Origin: Cyanoderma ruficeps
Lineage: Eukaryota; Chordata; Aves; Passeriformes; Timaliidae
Length of the DNA stretch: 64,000 bases
NCBI GenBank assembly: GCA_008694505.1
Contig: VZDJ01000116.1
Span: forward strand, 19,333,716 to 19,397,715
Direction: 5' to 3'
Shown: positions 11,096 to 23,249 of the stretch, one piece after another
Layout: each line of letters opens with the position of its first letter
Position numbering within the stretch: the first letter of the stretch is position 1
The notes under the pieces: model-generated
The model's input: the letters and a program-made list of their open reading frames with translations, nothing else
What the model was told of the DNA's origin: nothing
Database searches by the model: none
Program-made: the position numbers and the translations under genes

Positions 11096-14000
11096 CTCAC
11101 ATTTATAGAGATTTACAAATAAGAAACTTTCTTGGCCAAACATGGTATTCTTTGTATTTCTCAGGTATTTGTGAGTTTTCCTATTTTTGAGAGTTTGCCC
11201 TCTAAATTATTTGAAAAAAATTTTAACAGTCACCTTATCCTGTGGCCAGGAGTTCCATGAGTTACTCTGTTCTGAGGAACTGACTGACATGTGGAAGGCA
11301 TCAGCAAAGTAGATAGAGGTATGAAGGCAATGTGGACAGATTCTGATTCACACTCAGCAGAGATTCAGCAAACTGAGTATGAGAAAAGGGCAACAGCTCC
11401 CAGGTCTGAGCTCTCACTGAGTTCAAAGTTACATGAGAGCCAGGAGTCATTTTCCTATCTTTTTTCTGATAAGGTGATTATCATCTTTTCTCTTCAAGCA
11501 AGGCAACATCTGCTGCCTTTTGCTCAAGTCTTGCTGTTACATTTAAAAGCTAACACAGGTAAGGAAATTACAAGGGGACAGTGTCCTTGAAGCTTTCTGC
11601 CTCTTTGCCTGGGGGTAGGGAGCCATGGGTCTGCCACCTCTGAGTGGGTGTACTGAGAAAAATTAAGGTGGAAGCAGCGATAGGAAATAGTGCTTTTGCT
11701 GGGATGAGATCTTGTGTTCTCCCCTTGGCACCAGGCTCTGCCCTCCTCAGCCAGCAGCCCTGCTCAGCAACCTCAGCATGTGAGACAATGGAAGTGAATG
11801 GCAAAACACCATGAGGTTGTTTTTCCTAGAAGGAATTGAGGCTTTTGTACAACGTGCATGAAGAAAAGAGTCAGTGTTCCTCAATTCCCATGACCCACAG
11901 GTGCCTTTAAACTTCCCTGACATCAGTCTGTCCTCTTTTCACTTCAATCTGTAAGAAAAGAGGAGGAAGCTGTCTGAAAAAAACATAGATCCTCTGCAAT
12001 TTTGACTGCTGCTGAGCCACATAGAAATTTGGCAAAGAGCAAATCTGGAAGAAACATTTCACCAGAGTTGTCTAGAAAGCTAAATCCAACTAGCAGCTTC
12101 CAGTGAGAAAGTGAGACAGGGAGCTGTTGTGCTGAAAGATTCTGAGCTCTGTCCTCATTTAGCTTTACTTCCTCTGGGAACCAGGGCTGTCCATCCAGCC
12201 CGTGCATTCTCTCAGGGCTACCAAAACTGAGGAGTTTTTTTAAAGATCACAGAGAAGATTTCAAAGCCTTATTTATCCAAATTGCACGGGTACCATTAGC
12301 TACTAGAAAAGAACGTTAGGTTTTAATTGTTGTCCCTACTGTGGTTTTATCTCACTTTTCAATTTTCCTTTCTGCTTCTGTTCATTGCAATATCTGTTTG
12401 TGGTGCAACTGGCATTGTTATTGGCTATGGATTTTCCTGCAAGGCTCTGATGTGTCCTTGTGAGTTCAGTTTCTCTGTCCTCACTCAGGGGACTGTGCAG
12501 ACTGCAGTGCACAAACCTATATAAGGACTCTTAATAATAGAATCCATGTAATTAAAGTGAGTCTGTGAAAATAATGACTGCATGCAGAAAAAAAAGTAAA
12601 ATTTGGAACTTAATCTGAGAACAAAAATTCCAAATACAATTACTAAGAAAGGAAACCAAAATGACTGAGAGGATATTGGCATTTGCCGTAGTGGGCTGCA
12701 TTCTGTATCCTCTGATCTAATTTCAAAACCTTCTGGAAGTAATGAATAGCCTGGACTTTGTGAGAAAATGATCAATCTGCTAATGGCATCAATTGAGTTT
12801 ACAATGGACAAGAAAATGTGTGTTATAGGAATTCCCATTTTATCCCAGCAGATGATCAGTTTATACCCTGAAGTAAGAGAGTTGATTACCCATATCATTA
12901 TCTTTGTTTGTAAGACTAAAAACATTATTAACGACCCCGAGATTAATCAGTGTCACTTCCTCCTCCCATCTCCCTCTCTGCCAGAGGAGTAGTCTCTTTT
13001 TTACCCTTTGGATCTCCGCAGGAATTCACCCCAACAGTCCACAGGAGGCACAATATTAATTGTGCTGGTAATACTTGCAGTGTGAGCTGAGGTCTTTCTG
13101 TGGCACCTGAAAGACAAATCAGGTGATGAGAACATCTACTTAGAGTAATCTTTGTCAGGCAGCATCAGGTGATTTATTTGGCTTTAGGAGAAGGATGTCT
13201 GTGACCCCAGACCACTTCCCAGCAGTTGTACCATGTACTTGGAAGATTCCTGGCAGAAGCCATAACACATGGAGAGGGCATTGAGCACTGTGGCACGTAT
13301 TATCATCTTTGGCTTTCTGGGGCAAACATTACTGTCATTGGAGTCAAGTACTATTTATGGACAGTAGATCAAATATTATGCTAAAATAGTCAACATCATT
13401 AGTTGTATTTTGCCGGTAGGGAAGCTGAGGGAGAGCAAAGGACATGCCCATGGTCAGTCACTCTGTAGGCTGTCATTGGGAGAGCTTGGCAGCGAGGCAG
13501 GTCTCCAGAGTCACAGATGGGTATCCCACTGTGCAGACTTTTCCCATTTCTTTGGGGGAGGGAGACACTCAGTCATGTCTGTGATGCTCAGACAAGGGGC
13601 ATGGAGAGGTGAGCACATGCAGGGAGGAGGAGTAGAGAAAGGTGTGCTCACTCCAGACTGGAATTCGCTGAAGTGAATAAAAGAAGCCCTTGAAGGCGGA
13701 GCCAGAATGAGCAGCAGGCTGATATATGATTTCTTTTCTCTAGATAAAAGGACAAGTTTTGCCTGGTGGCAATACAATCCAGATATTCTCATCTAGAGGC
13801 TCTAGGTGCTTTGTTTCTTATGTTGCTCTGTAAGGACAGATGGATCTTGGCCCTGTGCTGTCCTCCTGCCTGCAGGTGGGCTGGGCTGTATGAAGCACTC
13901 AGGCCTGATGGAGGGTGCACTGGAAGGAGCAGGATGCTGTCCACACATGCATTCCTGAGTCTTTCACCTTTCTGTGAGAGCAAGACGTGAAATGGTGCTC

Positions 14001-16681
14001 TGATCCCACCAACACTCAGGGGACTGAGAAACTACATTGCCTTAGCACCTTTCCAGCTCAATCTCTCCCTGATCCTACACAAGGAAAAGTGTGGCACGGC
14101 ACAGCAGCTTTTCTAGGAGCTTGAAGGCTCAGTGTTGGGTTGGCTGCAGAGTTCACTCTGACAGATTTTTGATCACTGAACTGGATGAGAGCTGGAAAGC
14201 AGCTCTCCAGAGCTTCCTCTTCTGAGCCTTCTTCTCTGATATCCAGGCAAAGCTCGTCACTGTACTTCACCTGTCACATGCATTTGGAGCTTGCCTATTC
14301 TAAGGAATGTCTTCCACATTTGTATTGGACATTTCTGGCTGGAAATCTGCTGTTTCATAGGATGTAAGATTGAAATGGCTGAATGTGTTGTGTTACCTGG
14401 CTTTGGCAAAGCAGCAGCACCTGCCTCTGCTGAGACCACAGACCCATGAGGGGATGAAGTACTCAGATTGCTGATGCCTGCCAGTATCTTTGCTAGAAGA
14501 GAGTGGCAGCATCTTCAGGTTACAAAGCTGTCAGAAACTGGTTGTCTCTCACGAGTGCTTCGAAGAAGAGAAAGAACACTTCTGATAAACAGCATTAAAA
14601 ATTAATATGCCCTCCCATCCCCCTTCCTAGGTGTCTCATACTCTCTTTCATGTTGCTGGGATTTCTTTTGAAGCAATTGTCATGTAAAGTGGTTTGAGAA
14701 CATTGGTAATAAATTTTTTAGAGACCAAATTTCAAAAGGTTTGGTTTGTCATTCAGGAAGTTCTTATTTTGATAGCACTTTCTATTTGGAAAAATAATAA
14801 CAAAAAAATCTGTGTTTCCCCCATTGCCTTTTGCAGTGTTTGTGTAGCTAAAGGGGAAATTGAGTCCAAACTGTAGGGCTGCTTTGTAATTACACGTTCT
14901 GCAGATTACTTACTAATTGCACTTGGCATTACTTGCTAACTGAAAGATCATGCTGTGCCATGCCATTTGCACTGGTTTTCCTCTTCTGTTAGCACTGCAA
15001 AGGAAGTGCCCATTGAGCTGATGAATAATACCAGGATTGTTTTCCAAAGCTGAGGGAAAGGTTCTGCCATGATTGTGCTGTAGGATTTTTATTGCAAGGT
15101 TTTGGTTTTGATCTGTATTTACAGAAACTCTTTGCCTGCCCCATCTCCTCTCTCTCCTGATTTGAAATCTGGCAGTGGTGCAGCCTTTCATGACCAGTTC
15201 AATAAGGATCAATGGTGGCCAACACTTTGGATTTCTTTCTTCTGGGCAACCTCAATGTTATGACATTCAGTTTCAGTGGAAATAAACCACATCTCTCAGA
15301 TTTAATCTGCAGGAGAATTTCTGTGAAATTCTTGTGTGACCCTTCTCTTTGGGAAATAGAACACGGACCAAGATTTTCTCAAACAAATTTGTCCTCAAGC
15401 AGGCTGCTGTCTGGTGTTGGTGCATTCTTGATAGTTTCACTGCTGTTGTTTTTCCTTCTTCTGGATAGTATCAATGGAAGGCCTGATACCTGAGAGGATC
15501 TATTTAAATGGTTTAAATTAAACTACTTTGCATCACCTGAAACTCTAGATCCAAAGAGATGGTGTATTTTATTTGGAGGAAAATGCATGTTTTCTTTCTA
15601 GAAAAAAAAGCAGCTATTTTTCTTTATTTTAGTCCACAGACAGAAGTACAGCAGCCCTAACTCATCACCCATTGCCCTCAGGCTACTGTTCCTAGTTGAC
15701 AGGTCAGCCAAAAGCAACTGAATTAAAAGCTCCAAAGTGGCTCTTAGAAACAATATTCATTGTTTAGGAAAAAAATTAGACAGTGTTTTTTGTTGGCAAT
15801 TGCCTGCCTTTCCAGTGTCATCTTTCATTTTTTATGTTTGCTTTGTTTCCAGTCTCTTATTCCCTGCATCATCCTGCCAGGCATGAGACAGTTTAACTCT
15901 CCCTCTCCTGCTCTCCCTAATTGCTGATTTGTGTCTCCTTCAATTAAGTTCTACTTCCTTGTCTCAGTCCCTTTCTATCCAATTTCTTTGTAACTAGTGA
16001 CCTCCTTTAATGCTAATTCCATCTAAATCCTAATAAAAAAATTTAGGAGATTACACAGTCCATTTGGTTTAATCTAAAGTAATGATTTATGTTTAATTCA
16101 TGGAGAAATAGCACATCTATTCATAAAATCTAGTCCCACCAGCACAGCTTGCAACTGTTCCATTGCTGCTCGTGTGGTTTTGGCCCAGACAGTTCAGCCT
16201 GCACACAGGAGTTTGTCTCACCTTACTGCTACTTCCTTACCCAGAGGTGGATTCAGATCCACATTTCATAACAGGCCCTCTTCTTTCTGTGAAATTGTCA
16301 GCATTTTCTTTTGTTGACTCAGAGGTATAAATATCAACAAGTAAAGGATGTACATCTATGTACCAAGACATTCTGCAAGTGTCCACTGAGCCAGCAATTC
16401 TAGCACAGGCTCACCATTTCCCAGGAAATGTGGGACCAGGATAGCCTGGCTTGTGGGGAAAAAAGTCCCAAACAAATCAAGGCAATTATGAATGAGAGGA
16501 TCTCTGTTAAGATTGCAGCAGTAGCAACATGTGCTCCTCTGCTGATCAGCAGAAAGAGAATGAGCACCTTCAGCTTGGTGAATTACATGCTTACTGCTCC
16601 AGATCTGGGACTCCCTCTGGTTTCAGTGAGAGAAGAGCTTCCTCTCCAGGGACTAGAAAAATAAATTTGAAACCAGAAATT

Positions 16682-16750
16682 AAAAAAAAAAAAAAAAACC
16701 CAAACCNCAAACCAAAAAACAACACCCCAAACCAAAACGCAAACCAACAC
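16682..16750 (+). repeat. A-run followed by CAAA/CCAAA low-complexity tract, contains one N
   Basis: A run of 17 A's is followed by irregular CCAAA and CAAAC units. The only ambiguous base I found in the window is the N at 16707. This could be the A-rich tail of an old insertion or simple-sequence expansion; no element body is recognisable upstream. Confidence 0.7.
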
Positions 16751-19053
16751 ATGCTTGTTTTCCTGCCAGGAGGTGATTCTTCCAGATTGTGCTTCATAAC
16801 ACTTCTTGGGTTTGCCCATTAAATATCTACTTCTGGCACTTCCTGTTAGATGCACAGATGTAAATAACGGGGGTTTTTAACTGAAATCAGATGGTGATTT
16901 TGACTTTCTTGCTTTCTTTCTGCCTGCTCATAGAAAATGCAAATATTCAGGTCAGCTGAAGTATTTACTAATTTGGGTGATTTTACTATTGGGGATTTTT
17001 TGCTTGCTAAGACACTTCTTCTGCAAGAATTTTTCTTTTATAATAAAAGGAAATAAAAATCCAGGTTGGTTTCAGGTTTTTCTAAATGAAACAGTCTATT
17101 TATGATGACACCGCAATTAGCTTTTCTCTCAGTATTATCAATTAAAGTATATGTTTGGCTCTCTTTCCATAGTTCTGGCTTTACTTTTCTGTTGATCCAT
17201 CCATCTGCTTGTGTAGTTCATCTCAAAAGATGCTGTCTACTAAATATATGATACTCTTTTGCTTTTATTTTATTTTAGATATTAAAAATGCTTACAGTCT
17301 GTTCTGTGGGACCTAATCTTGTTAAAATCTGGCTTCAGAGGTGCCCAAGGTACATTGAGAGAAGCAAAAAAATACACCCAGCCTTTTCATGCCTCTCACC
17401 ATGTTGATTGAGTGAAGGAAAATACCTTTCATGCTAGCTGTAGTGAGGATTAATTACCTTATCGGCTTATCCCTTCCTTGGCATCTCCAGCCCTCTGTCT
17501 CAGTGCTGGGCACATCCGAGGTCAGCAGGTGTTACACACACAGGAGCTGAGAGGAACTGGTGAAGGGAAAATCTTCATCTTCACCCAGACCAGCCAACTA
17601 CAGGCAGCTTCAGTGCTTGCTTGCTCCATATGATGTCCTACCAGTTTACTTCAGAAATGATAGAAAAGGACTTGATTTATGAGAATTTACATTTTAATGC
17701 TTGGGCAGCTGGTCTGAAACTGCCAGCAGGGGTAGATCCACATGGATACAGCCCATGTGTTTCCTGTGGGAGCTATTACTTGAGGAAGTCTGTTTCTCAT
17801 ACCAGGAGTAGGGACAGGGATTGAATCTATGGACCAGAGGCAGGTGAGTTGGTATCTTGTGACCCTCAGTTCATTCTGTTGACCTGGCAGGAATGAGCAG
17901 CATTGAATTACATAAAAAGCACAACTATCAGCAATTCAAGGAATGATAAGGCAAAAGCAATGCAATTTGAGAAGAGACCACTGTAAAATGTAAAAAGCCT
18001 TTGAAAGAACTCCTGTACAAGGTTATCCAGGCAGTGTATACCACATTTGTAAGTTACTGTGTATTTAAAAAAATTAATGAAAGATACAATTATACCAGCA
18101 TTACCAATGATCATTTCTAAAATTACTCCATCATGAAACTGTAAGCATTTCAGAATTGATTTCCATGTTTCTAATAGTTTTTCTGCAAATTAATGACATC
18201 CAGCCCTGGCAATAAAATCCTTGCCTTGTTTCTCCAAAGAAAGGATTGGGAAGCATTTTCTGTTTACTTTGCAATGATTTCACTGTAAGCTATGCATAGA
18301 GCCAGTTGAGAAGATGCTGTCCTGTTAGGTTAGATTTTATGTGGAGCTTACTCAGAGGGATAGAACAAAATCTATGCAGTCTAAAGCCAGTAAATTACCA
18401 TTGCAGAACCTTTGTTAAATTGAGCTTAGTCAGAAAACCAACTCCATCTAAATACCATCTGGGCTCTTGTATTCATTGCTTCTCAAGGACTTCCAGATCA
18501 GACTGTTTATATGGAAAAATCAAAATATACCTTCTTTGTTGGCTTCTCAAAGCTGGAACTTGAAAACCCAGCTCTCTTGTTTTCTATCCCTGCAATGAGC
18601 AGTTAAGAATTTTCAGTTAGACCATGGTAGATGAAGTTTTTGAGGTGAAACTTAGAGTACCTCATTTCCTGTCTCCAGGTATTATCTTGATAGTTTAGAT
18701 ATGCCTATTAAAAAAATCCACCTTCCATGTTCAGTAACCAAAGTAAATGGGAAACAAAAGTCCATGGGAATCAGGTAAGTTGAATGAGATGGTGTCATCA
18801 AAGCTATGTGAGGACTCACCAGTTGAACAGGGAAAAATAAGGCCCCCGCCAATCTCTTTTGGCATGTCTTTCCTTGGAACTTGTTTTATTTCTTTGCACC
18901 TGATACAGAAACCAATATGTAGGAACTGGAACATTTAGTACCAAACACTTATTGATACTATAAGTTTGAAAATGTTGGAGCCCTTTGCTGTCTGCCCAAC
19001 TCTCTATTGGACCTGGCCACCACAAAACAGATGTGGTGGGAGAGGTCATAGGC

Positions 19054-19095
19054 ATGGCACTTTGATCACTGTGGATGGCACTTTGATCACTATGG
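19054..19095 (+). repeat. 21-base tandem duplication
   Basis: ATGGCACTTTGATCACTGTGG at 19054-19074 is repeated at 19075-19095 with one difference. No coding role; it lies inside an intron. Confidence 0.85.
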
Positions 19096-19392
19096 AAAAA
19101 CATCCAGTGATGTCATTCATAAAACTGAGGAAGTGGAGTGCAGCTGCAACACCTGCTTTTGTTAGTCAGGGTTTGTGCCCCGTTACTGTTTAACTCATTT
19201 TAGATTTCACAAACAATGAAGATCTTCATCACTTTCCAAGGAAAGCTGCTTGATAAAACCTTGGAACCCCATAGATCACATAGCACTCTCCTCCATTCCT
19301 TGTATTAGCTTGTAGAAGTTTCAAATGCACCACAAAGTCCTCTTGAACTGTCACCTGGCGTTCATGACATTGGCCAATGAAGCCCTGCTGTA

Positions 19393-19440
19393 GGTGGCAT
19401 TTGGCACTGGTGGCATTTGGCGCCAGTGGTATTTGGCACT
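19393..19440 (+). repeat. 16-base tandem triplication
   Basis: Three adjacent 16-base units of the form GGTGGCATTTGGCACT at 19393, 19409 and 19425. The second and third units differ at a few bases and a further GGTG follows. Like the duplication 300 bases upstream it contains a GGCACT word. Confidence 0.85.
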
Positions 19441-20301
19441 GGTGAGCCGTGCTCACAGGGTGCAGGTGCTTGTTGGCTTCTCTGCTGCTCTTATCCCCAA
19501 AGTCTCTTTCACAGTGACTCATTAGCCTTAAGGAGCTTTTTATTAGGAAGGGGAGGGTGGAGTAGAGAAGTTACTGCTTAAGGAATCAGGTGACCTCAAA
19601 CCATCTCTGCAGCTCAGAGGAAAACATCTCTCTGTTCACACTCCTCTAATTACATTTAGTGTAGTATTGTTTCCATCTAAATTATAGCAATTATACACAA
19701 AGATCTTCTTTGAAATCATTTAATTAAAGAGTATCTAATGTTCTGTGCTTTTGGAATGCTAATATGTCGCCTTCCTCTTAGAAAAACTTGGGGTTGTTTC
19801 ATTAATTATCATGGAAGAATTTCAATGTCAGAAGGAATTTTTTAAAATCCTTTTTAAATAGATTTAAAATTTACATAATTCTGCTGATTTCTGTAAACCA
19901 CGAAGAAACCTTTTGCTCTCCTGATGGACAGTAAGCTAAGGAACAATCTGAGGAGCAAGATTTTCCTTTTAGATGCATTGATTTGCAAAGTGTTGGATTT
20001 CTCCAACCCTGTCCTCTTCTGGGTTTAGGCCAATGTTTCTGTTTGATCATGTTTGCTTCCTTTTGCTGTGTTTTCCATGTAATAAGCACCAAATCCTATA
20101 CTGGTATAAATCTGCTGGAGTAAATGACTTCTGCCTGCTGCATTGCTGCTTTGCAGGGACTGATGTTTCAGTCATGCAGCACAAACAAGGTTGTATGTGC
20201 TGAAAGCAATTGTAATGTAACATACCCAGTGCCAGGGAAAAGTGGGGAGGGGAACTGCAGTTAGAATTCCTACTGGATACAGTTTTGGAAGCTTTCTACA
20301 A

Positions 20302-20314
20302 CCCCCCCCCCCCT
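20302..20314 (+). repeat. Homopolymeric C run (13)
   Basis: An uninterrupted run of cytosines in the intron. Its true length may be unreliable because such runs are prone to sequencing error. Confidence 0.8.
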
Positions 20315-21478
20315 CATGCTCCTTCCCATTCATCCCTTCTCTCTCCTGCTCCCAATGACTGCTCTGGCATCCCAGACTGCTTTGGTTTCTGTGTGTTTAT
20401 CTTGGTCCAGGGTGTGCCTTCCCTGCTGAGGAGCAGGAATTGCAGCTTCTTGTGCAGTGTGGCCTGAATGCTGTGGTGTTTCCTATCACTAATGCCCCAC
20501 AATTAGGACAACTCTAAGAATGGTTCTGGACAGCCATCAACAATCTAACTAATTAAATCCATTCTACCAGACAAGTCCTTCCTCATTTGCTCGCTTCTAA
20601 CCTGAAGCACTTGTTCATGACAGCACACGGGTTCTTCTTGTATCACCTCCTTTCCACTTGTCAGCTTCGTGGAGCTTCTCTGTGAGGCAGAGCTTGGATA
20701 TACACAGGTGTCCACAGCAAACTCACCACTTCATACTCTCAGATATTGCCCACCCACCTGTGTCTCCCTGATCCCCAAGAGCTGAGACAGGTCTCCAGGG
20801 GAGAGCATGATTGACTCCTGGGTGGTTGTTTCATGGAGAGCAGCACAATGCAGAGCAATTTTGGTGCAGACTACAGAAGGAGTGAGGAGAGAGCAAAGCC
20901 AACAGCTCTATATGATTACAGTGTAAACCAAGATGAACTGGAATACAGAATGGCAGCACACTGGGGACACAGCAGCATCTGAATTACAGTCAGTGTGGGG
21001 AAGTTTTGTTTTATGCTTCTCTTTTGATTTCACGGGAAAATTTGTAAATCTTTTCTTTCTCCCTCTTTCTTTGTTAGTCTGGAATAATTGGAACAACAAA
21101 AATTTTAATCTCATAAATGGCTTGGGTAAAAATGTAGATTAGTGAAAGATTTGGAAAAATGAAAAAATAAAATTCTCTGTCCTCTAAACATTGCAATAAG
21201 GATGATTAGACTTGGGTTCCATTTTGCTGCATGCCAGGGTCGGGGGAAGACCTTTTAACATAGGCTGTGTACAAGGTGTCAGGAAAAGGCTAAACACTCC
21301 TGGGATGCTGTAAGAACAGAAAAATATTATTCATGACTGAATACCATTTTCTGGCATTAAGCTCCAAGACTGTGTGTTGGTTTCTGCAGCTGAGATTCGT
21401 GAGATGTTATTTGCTGAGTGGAAGTATGAGTCTGCCTGACTCTGGCTCTTTCTTTTGTCTTTTGTCTCCCCTGCTCAG

Positions 21479-21596
21479 AGTTTTTGGGCACTTCAGTCTC
21501 CGTTCTGAGTGGCAGCTGGTCAAGGTGGACTACAAGTCTCTGTTCAGCCACAGGTGCACCAAGGATGACTACCAAACCTGGCACCTGCACAATCAG
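21479..21596 (+). CDS. SORCS3: SORCS3 exon w6: start of the ten-cysteine (10CC) module
   Basis: Encodes the end of T176 and residues 177-215 (118 nt, phase 2 to 0): VFGHFSLRSEWQLVKVDYKS and then LFSHRCTKDDYQTWHLHNQ. C202 is the first of the ten cysteines of the 10CC module, which packs against the propeller and shapes ligand binding in sortilin-family receptors. Acceptor GCTCAG is good. The donor GTATCC is weak beyond the GT. Confidence 0.95.
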
Positions 21597-23115
21597 GTAT
21601 CCCCACTCTCTAGGAGGGCGTTGATGGGGGCTCTTTTTCCTCTGCTTGGTGTTGCCAGGTGGGAATGCAGTTGTTCTTTACAGCAAAGCATACGGATTTT
21701 TTTTTTTTTTCATCCCTTGAAGAATGTGCATGAATAAACATGGGGCCAGACATCTATGGGCAAGTTCAGGAGACTGCTTTCTATTTTTATGAAAATAATG
21801 CATTGCATCAGCTGGATCTTTTTGGCCTCAGTGCTTAGGGCAGTGTAAAACTACACCTTATGATTGAATTGTGGATGCCACTGAATTCGTTGTAGCTCTG
21901 TCACTGACTCACGAAAATAATTTTGTTTCAGTTTACCTCTTATTTCCCCTACTCAAAAATGAAAATAAAAATATTTATTCATTCTGTACGTCCTGCAGGT
22001 ATCTGTAAAACTCTTGAATATCTGTAAAACCCTTGAGTCTGAAAAGTTCTGAATAAAAGACAGCAGAGAAAACCACATTATTTCATTCTACTTAAGGATA
22101 CATGCTTGGCTTTTCATACACTGGCTTATTTTCATGCTGGGCATATTTAGGTCCTGAAGTGACTACAACTGAGAGGTCAATAACCTCTGCAGGTTATTTA
22201 TGGGTTACTGGCTACTAGTATGGTGTCCCACATCCTGCAGGGTAACATAAGTAAAGCCAGAACCATTGGCACTGTGACATTCCTGAATGAAATCCATGAA
22301 TGAGAAATGAACATTAATTTGGCAAGGATAAGATAATTGAAGTCATAGAATTGAATAAATGAAAATAATTTAAATGAAAGAAAAGGGAAGACATATGTGC
22401 AACCATGCAGCAATCTTGGGAATCACTGTTAATAGGGAAGAGAAGTATTTCAATTAGGTATTGTCTTTTTTCTTACTTCCATGCAGACAAATTATTTCTG
22501 CAAATTGAAAATTCTCTTTATAGCAAATCACCTAGATATCAATTTTTTTTTTTAGATTAGGTACTCCAGTAGTGTTCTTGGAAACCTTTGCATTCAAAAA
22601 GCCCAGTGAAACACACCATCAGAATTGTCTAAAACAAAACCAGCTCTATCACAGAAAGAGCAAGGGAGTTGAGCTCCATGTTCCACACCTGGATTTTGTC
22701 CCCTACCCTGGGATTCAGGCCTGGGCACTTGCTTCTGCAGTAGATTTTATCTGACATATGGAAGAAACCTGGCGTACACCCACATTGTCTTTTCAGGGTA
22801 ATTCGTAGGACTAGATATTGGTGGATGCCTTCTGAAACATGACATAAGTGGGTGTGATGGCTTGGGCATCCGGCATTTTGGGCACATTGTCCTTGGCATC
22901 CCAACTTGACACTGAGCACACTGTGCCATTGAGTCCTCCCAAGGAGACTTTTGATTTTACAAGGCCACAAAAGAAAGCAGGACTCTTAACTCCCCACCCT
23001 CCAAGAGATAAATGCTCGTTTTCATTGCCTTTTTGTGTCTTTTGAAAAACTGCTCCCTTTAAGACCCAGCTGCCACTACAACTGTGTTTCTCCTCTTGTT
23101 CCTTGGCCAATGAAG
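21597..23115 (+). other. SORCS3: SORCS3 intron 21597-23115
   Basis: A 1519-base intron with a weak donor (GTATCC) and an unusual acceptor (ATGAAG, purine at -3) preceded by a pyrimidine tract at about 23086-23105. No repeat or gene is recognised inside. The boundaries are fixed by phase and by the conserved NQ/GEPC junction. Confidence 0.8.
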
Positions 23116-23249
23116 GGGGAGCCTTGTGTCATGGGAGAGAGGAAGATCTATAAAAAACGCAAGCCTGGAGCCCAGTGTTCCCTAGGTCGGGACTATTCCC
23201 AAACTGTGGTGTCTGAACCGTGTGTCTGTGGCCAGGGAGACTTTGAATG
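23116..23249 (+). CDS. SORCS3: SORCS3 exon w7: 10CC module, cysteines 2-5
   Basis: Encodes residues 216-259 and two bases of C260 (134 nt, phase 0 to 2): GEPCVMGERKIYKKRKPGAQ then CSLGRDYSQTVVSEPCVCGQ and GDFE. It has cysteines C219, C236, C251 and C253. The basic run KKRKPGAQC is conserved in SorCS receptors; it lies within the folded module, so a furin site seems unlikely. The start was chosen at GGG (23116) because it keeps phase 0 and the GEPC motif; the acceptor is AAG, not YAG. Confidence 0.93.

Larger units (their letters stand above)
6507..21478 (+). other. SORCS3: SORCS3 intron 6507-21478 (largest in window)
   Basis: A 14972-base intron, donor GTAAGT, acceptor GCTCAG. It holds a 20-base duplication (7751-7790), TTATTG-type low complexity (8444-8492), a CR1 relic (9555-9619), an AT-rich tract (about 10990-11095), an A-rich/CAAA tract with an ambiguous base (16682-16750), two small tandem repeats (19054-19095 and 19393-19440) and a 13-C run (20302-20314). 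The remainder is unique sequence. About 12500-12950 has few stops on both strands, but I recognise no protein there. Confidence 0.85.

Noticed and set aside
12485..12925. Hydrophobic minus-strand frame as a membrane protein gene
   Set aside because: Hydrophobicity follows from AT-rich codons; no family resemblance, promoter or splice structure is visible.
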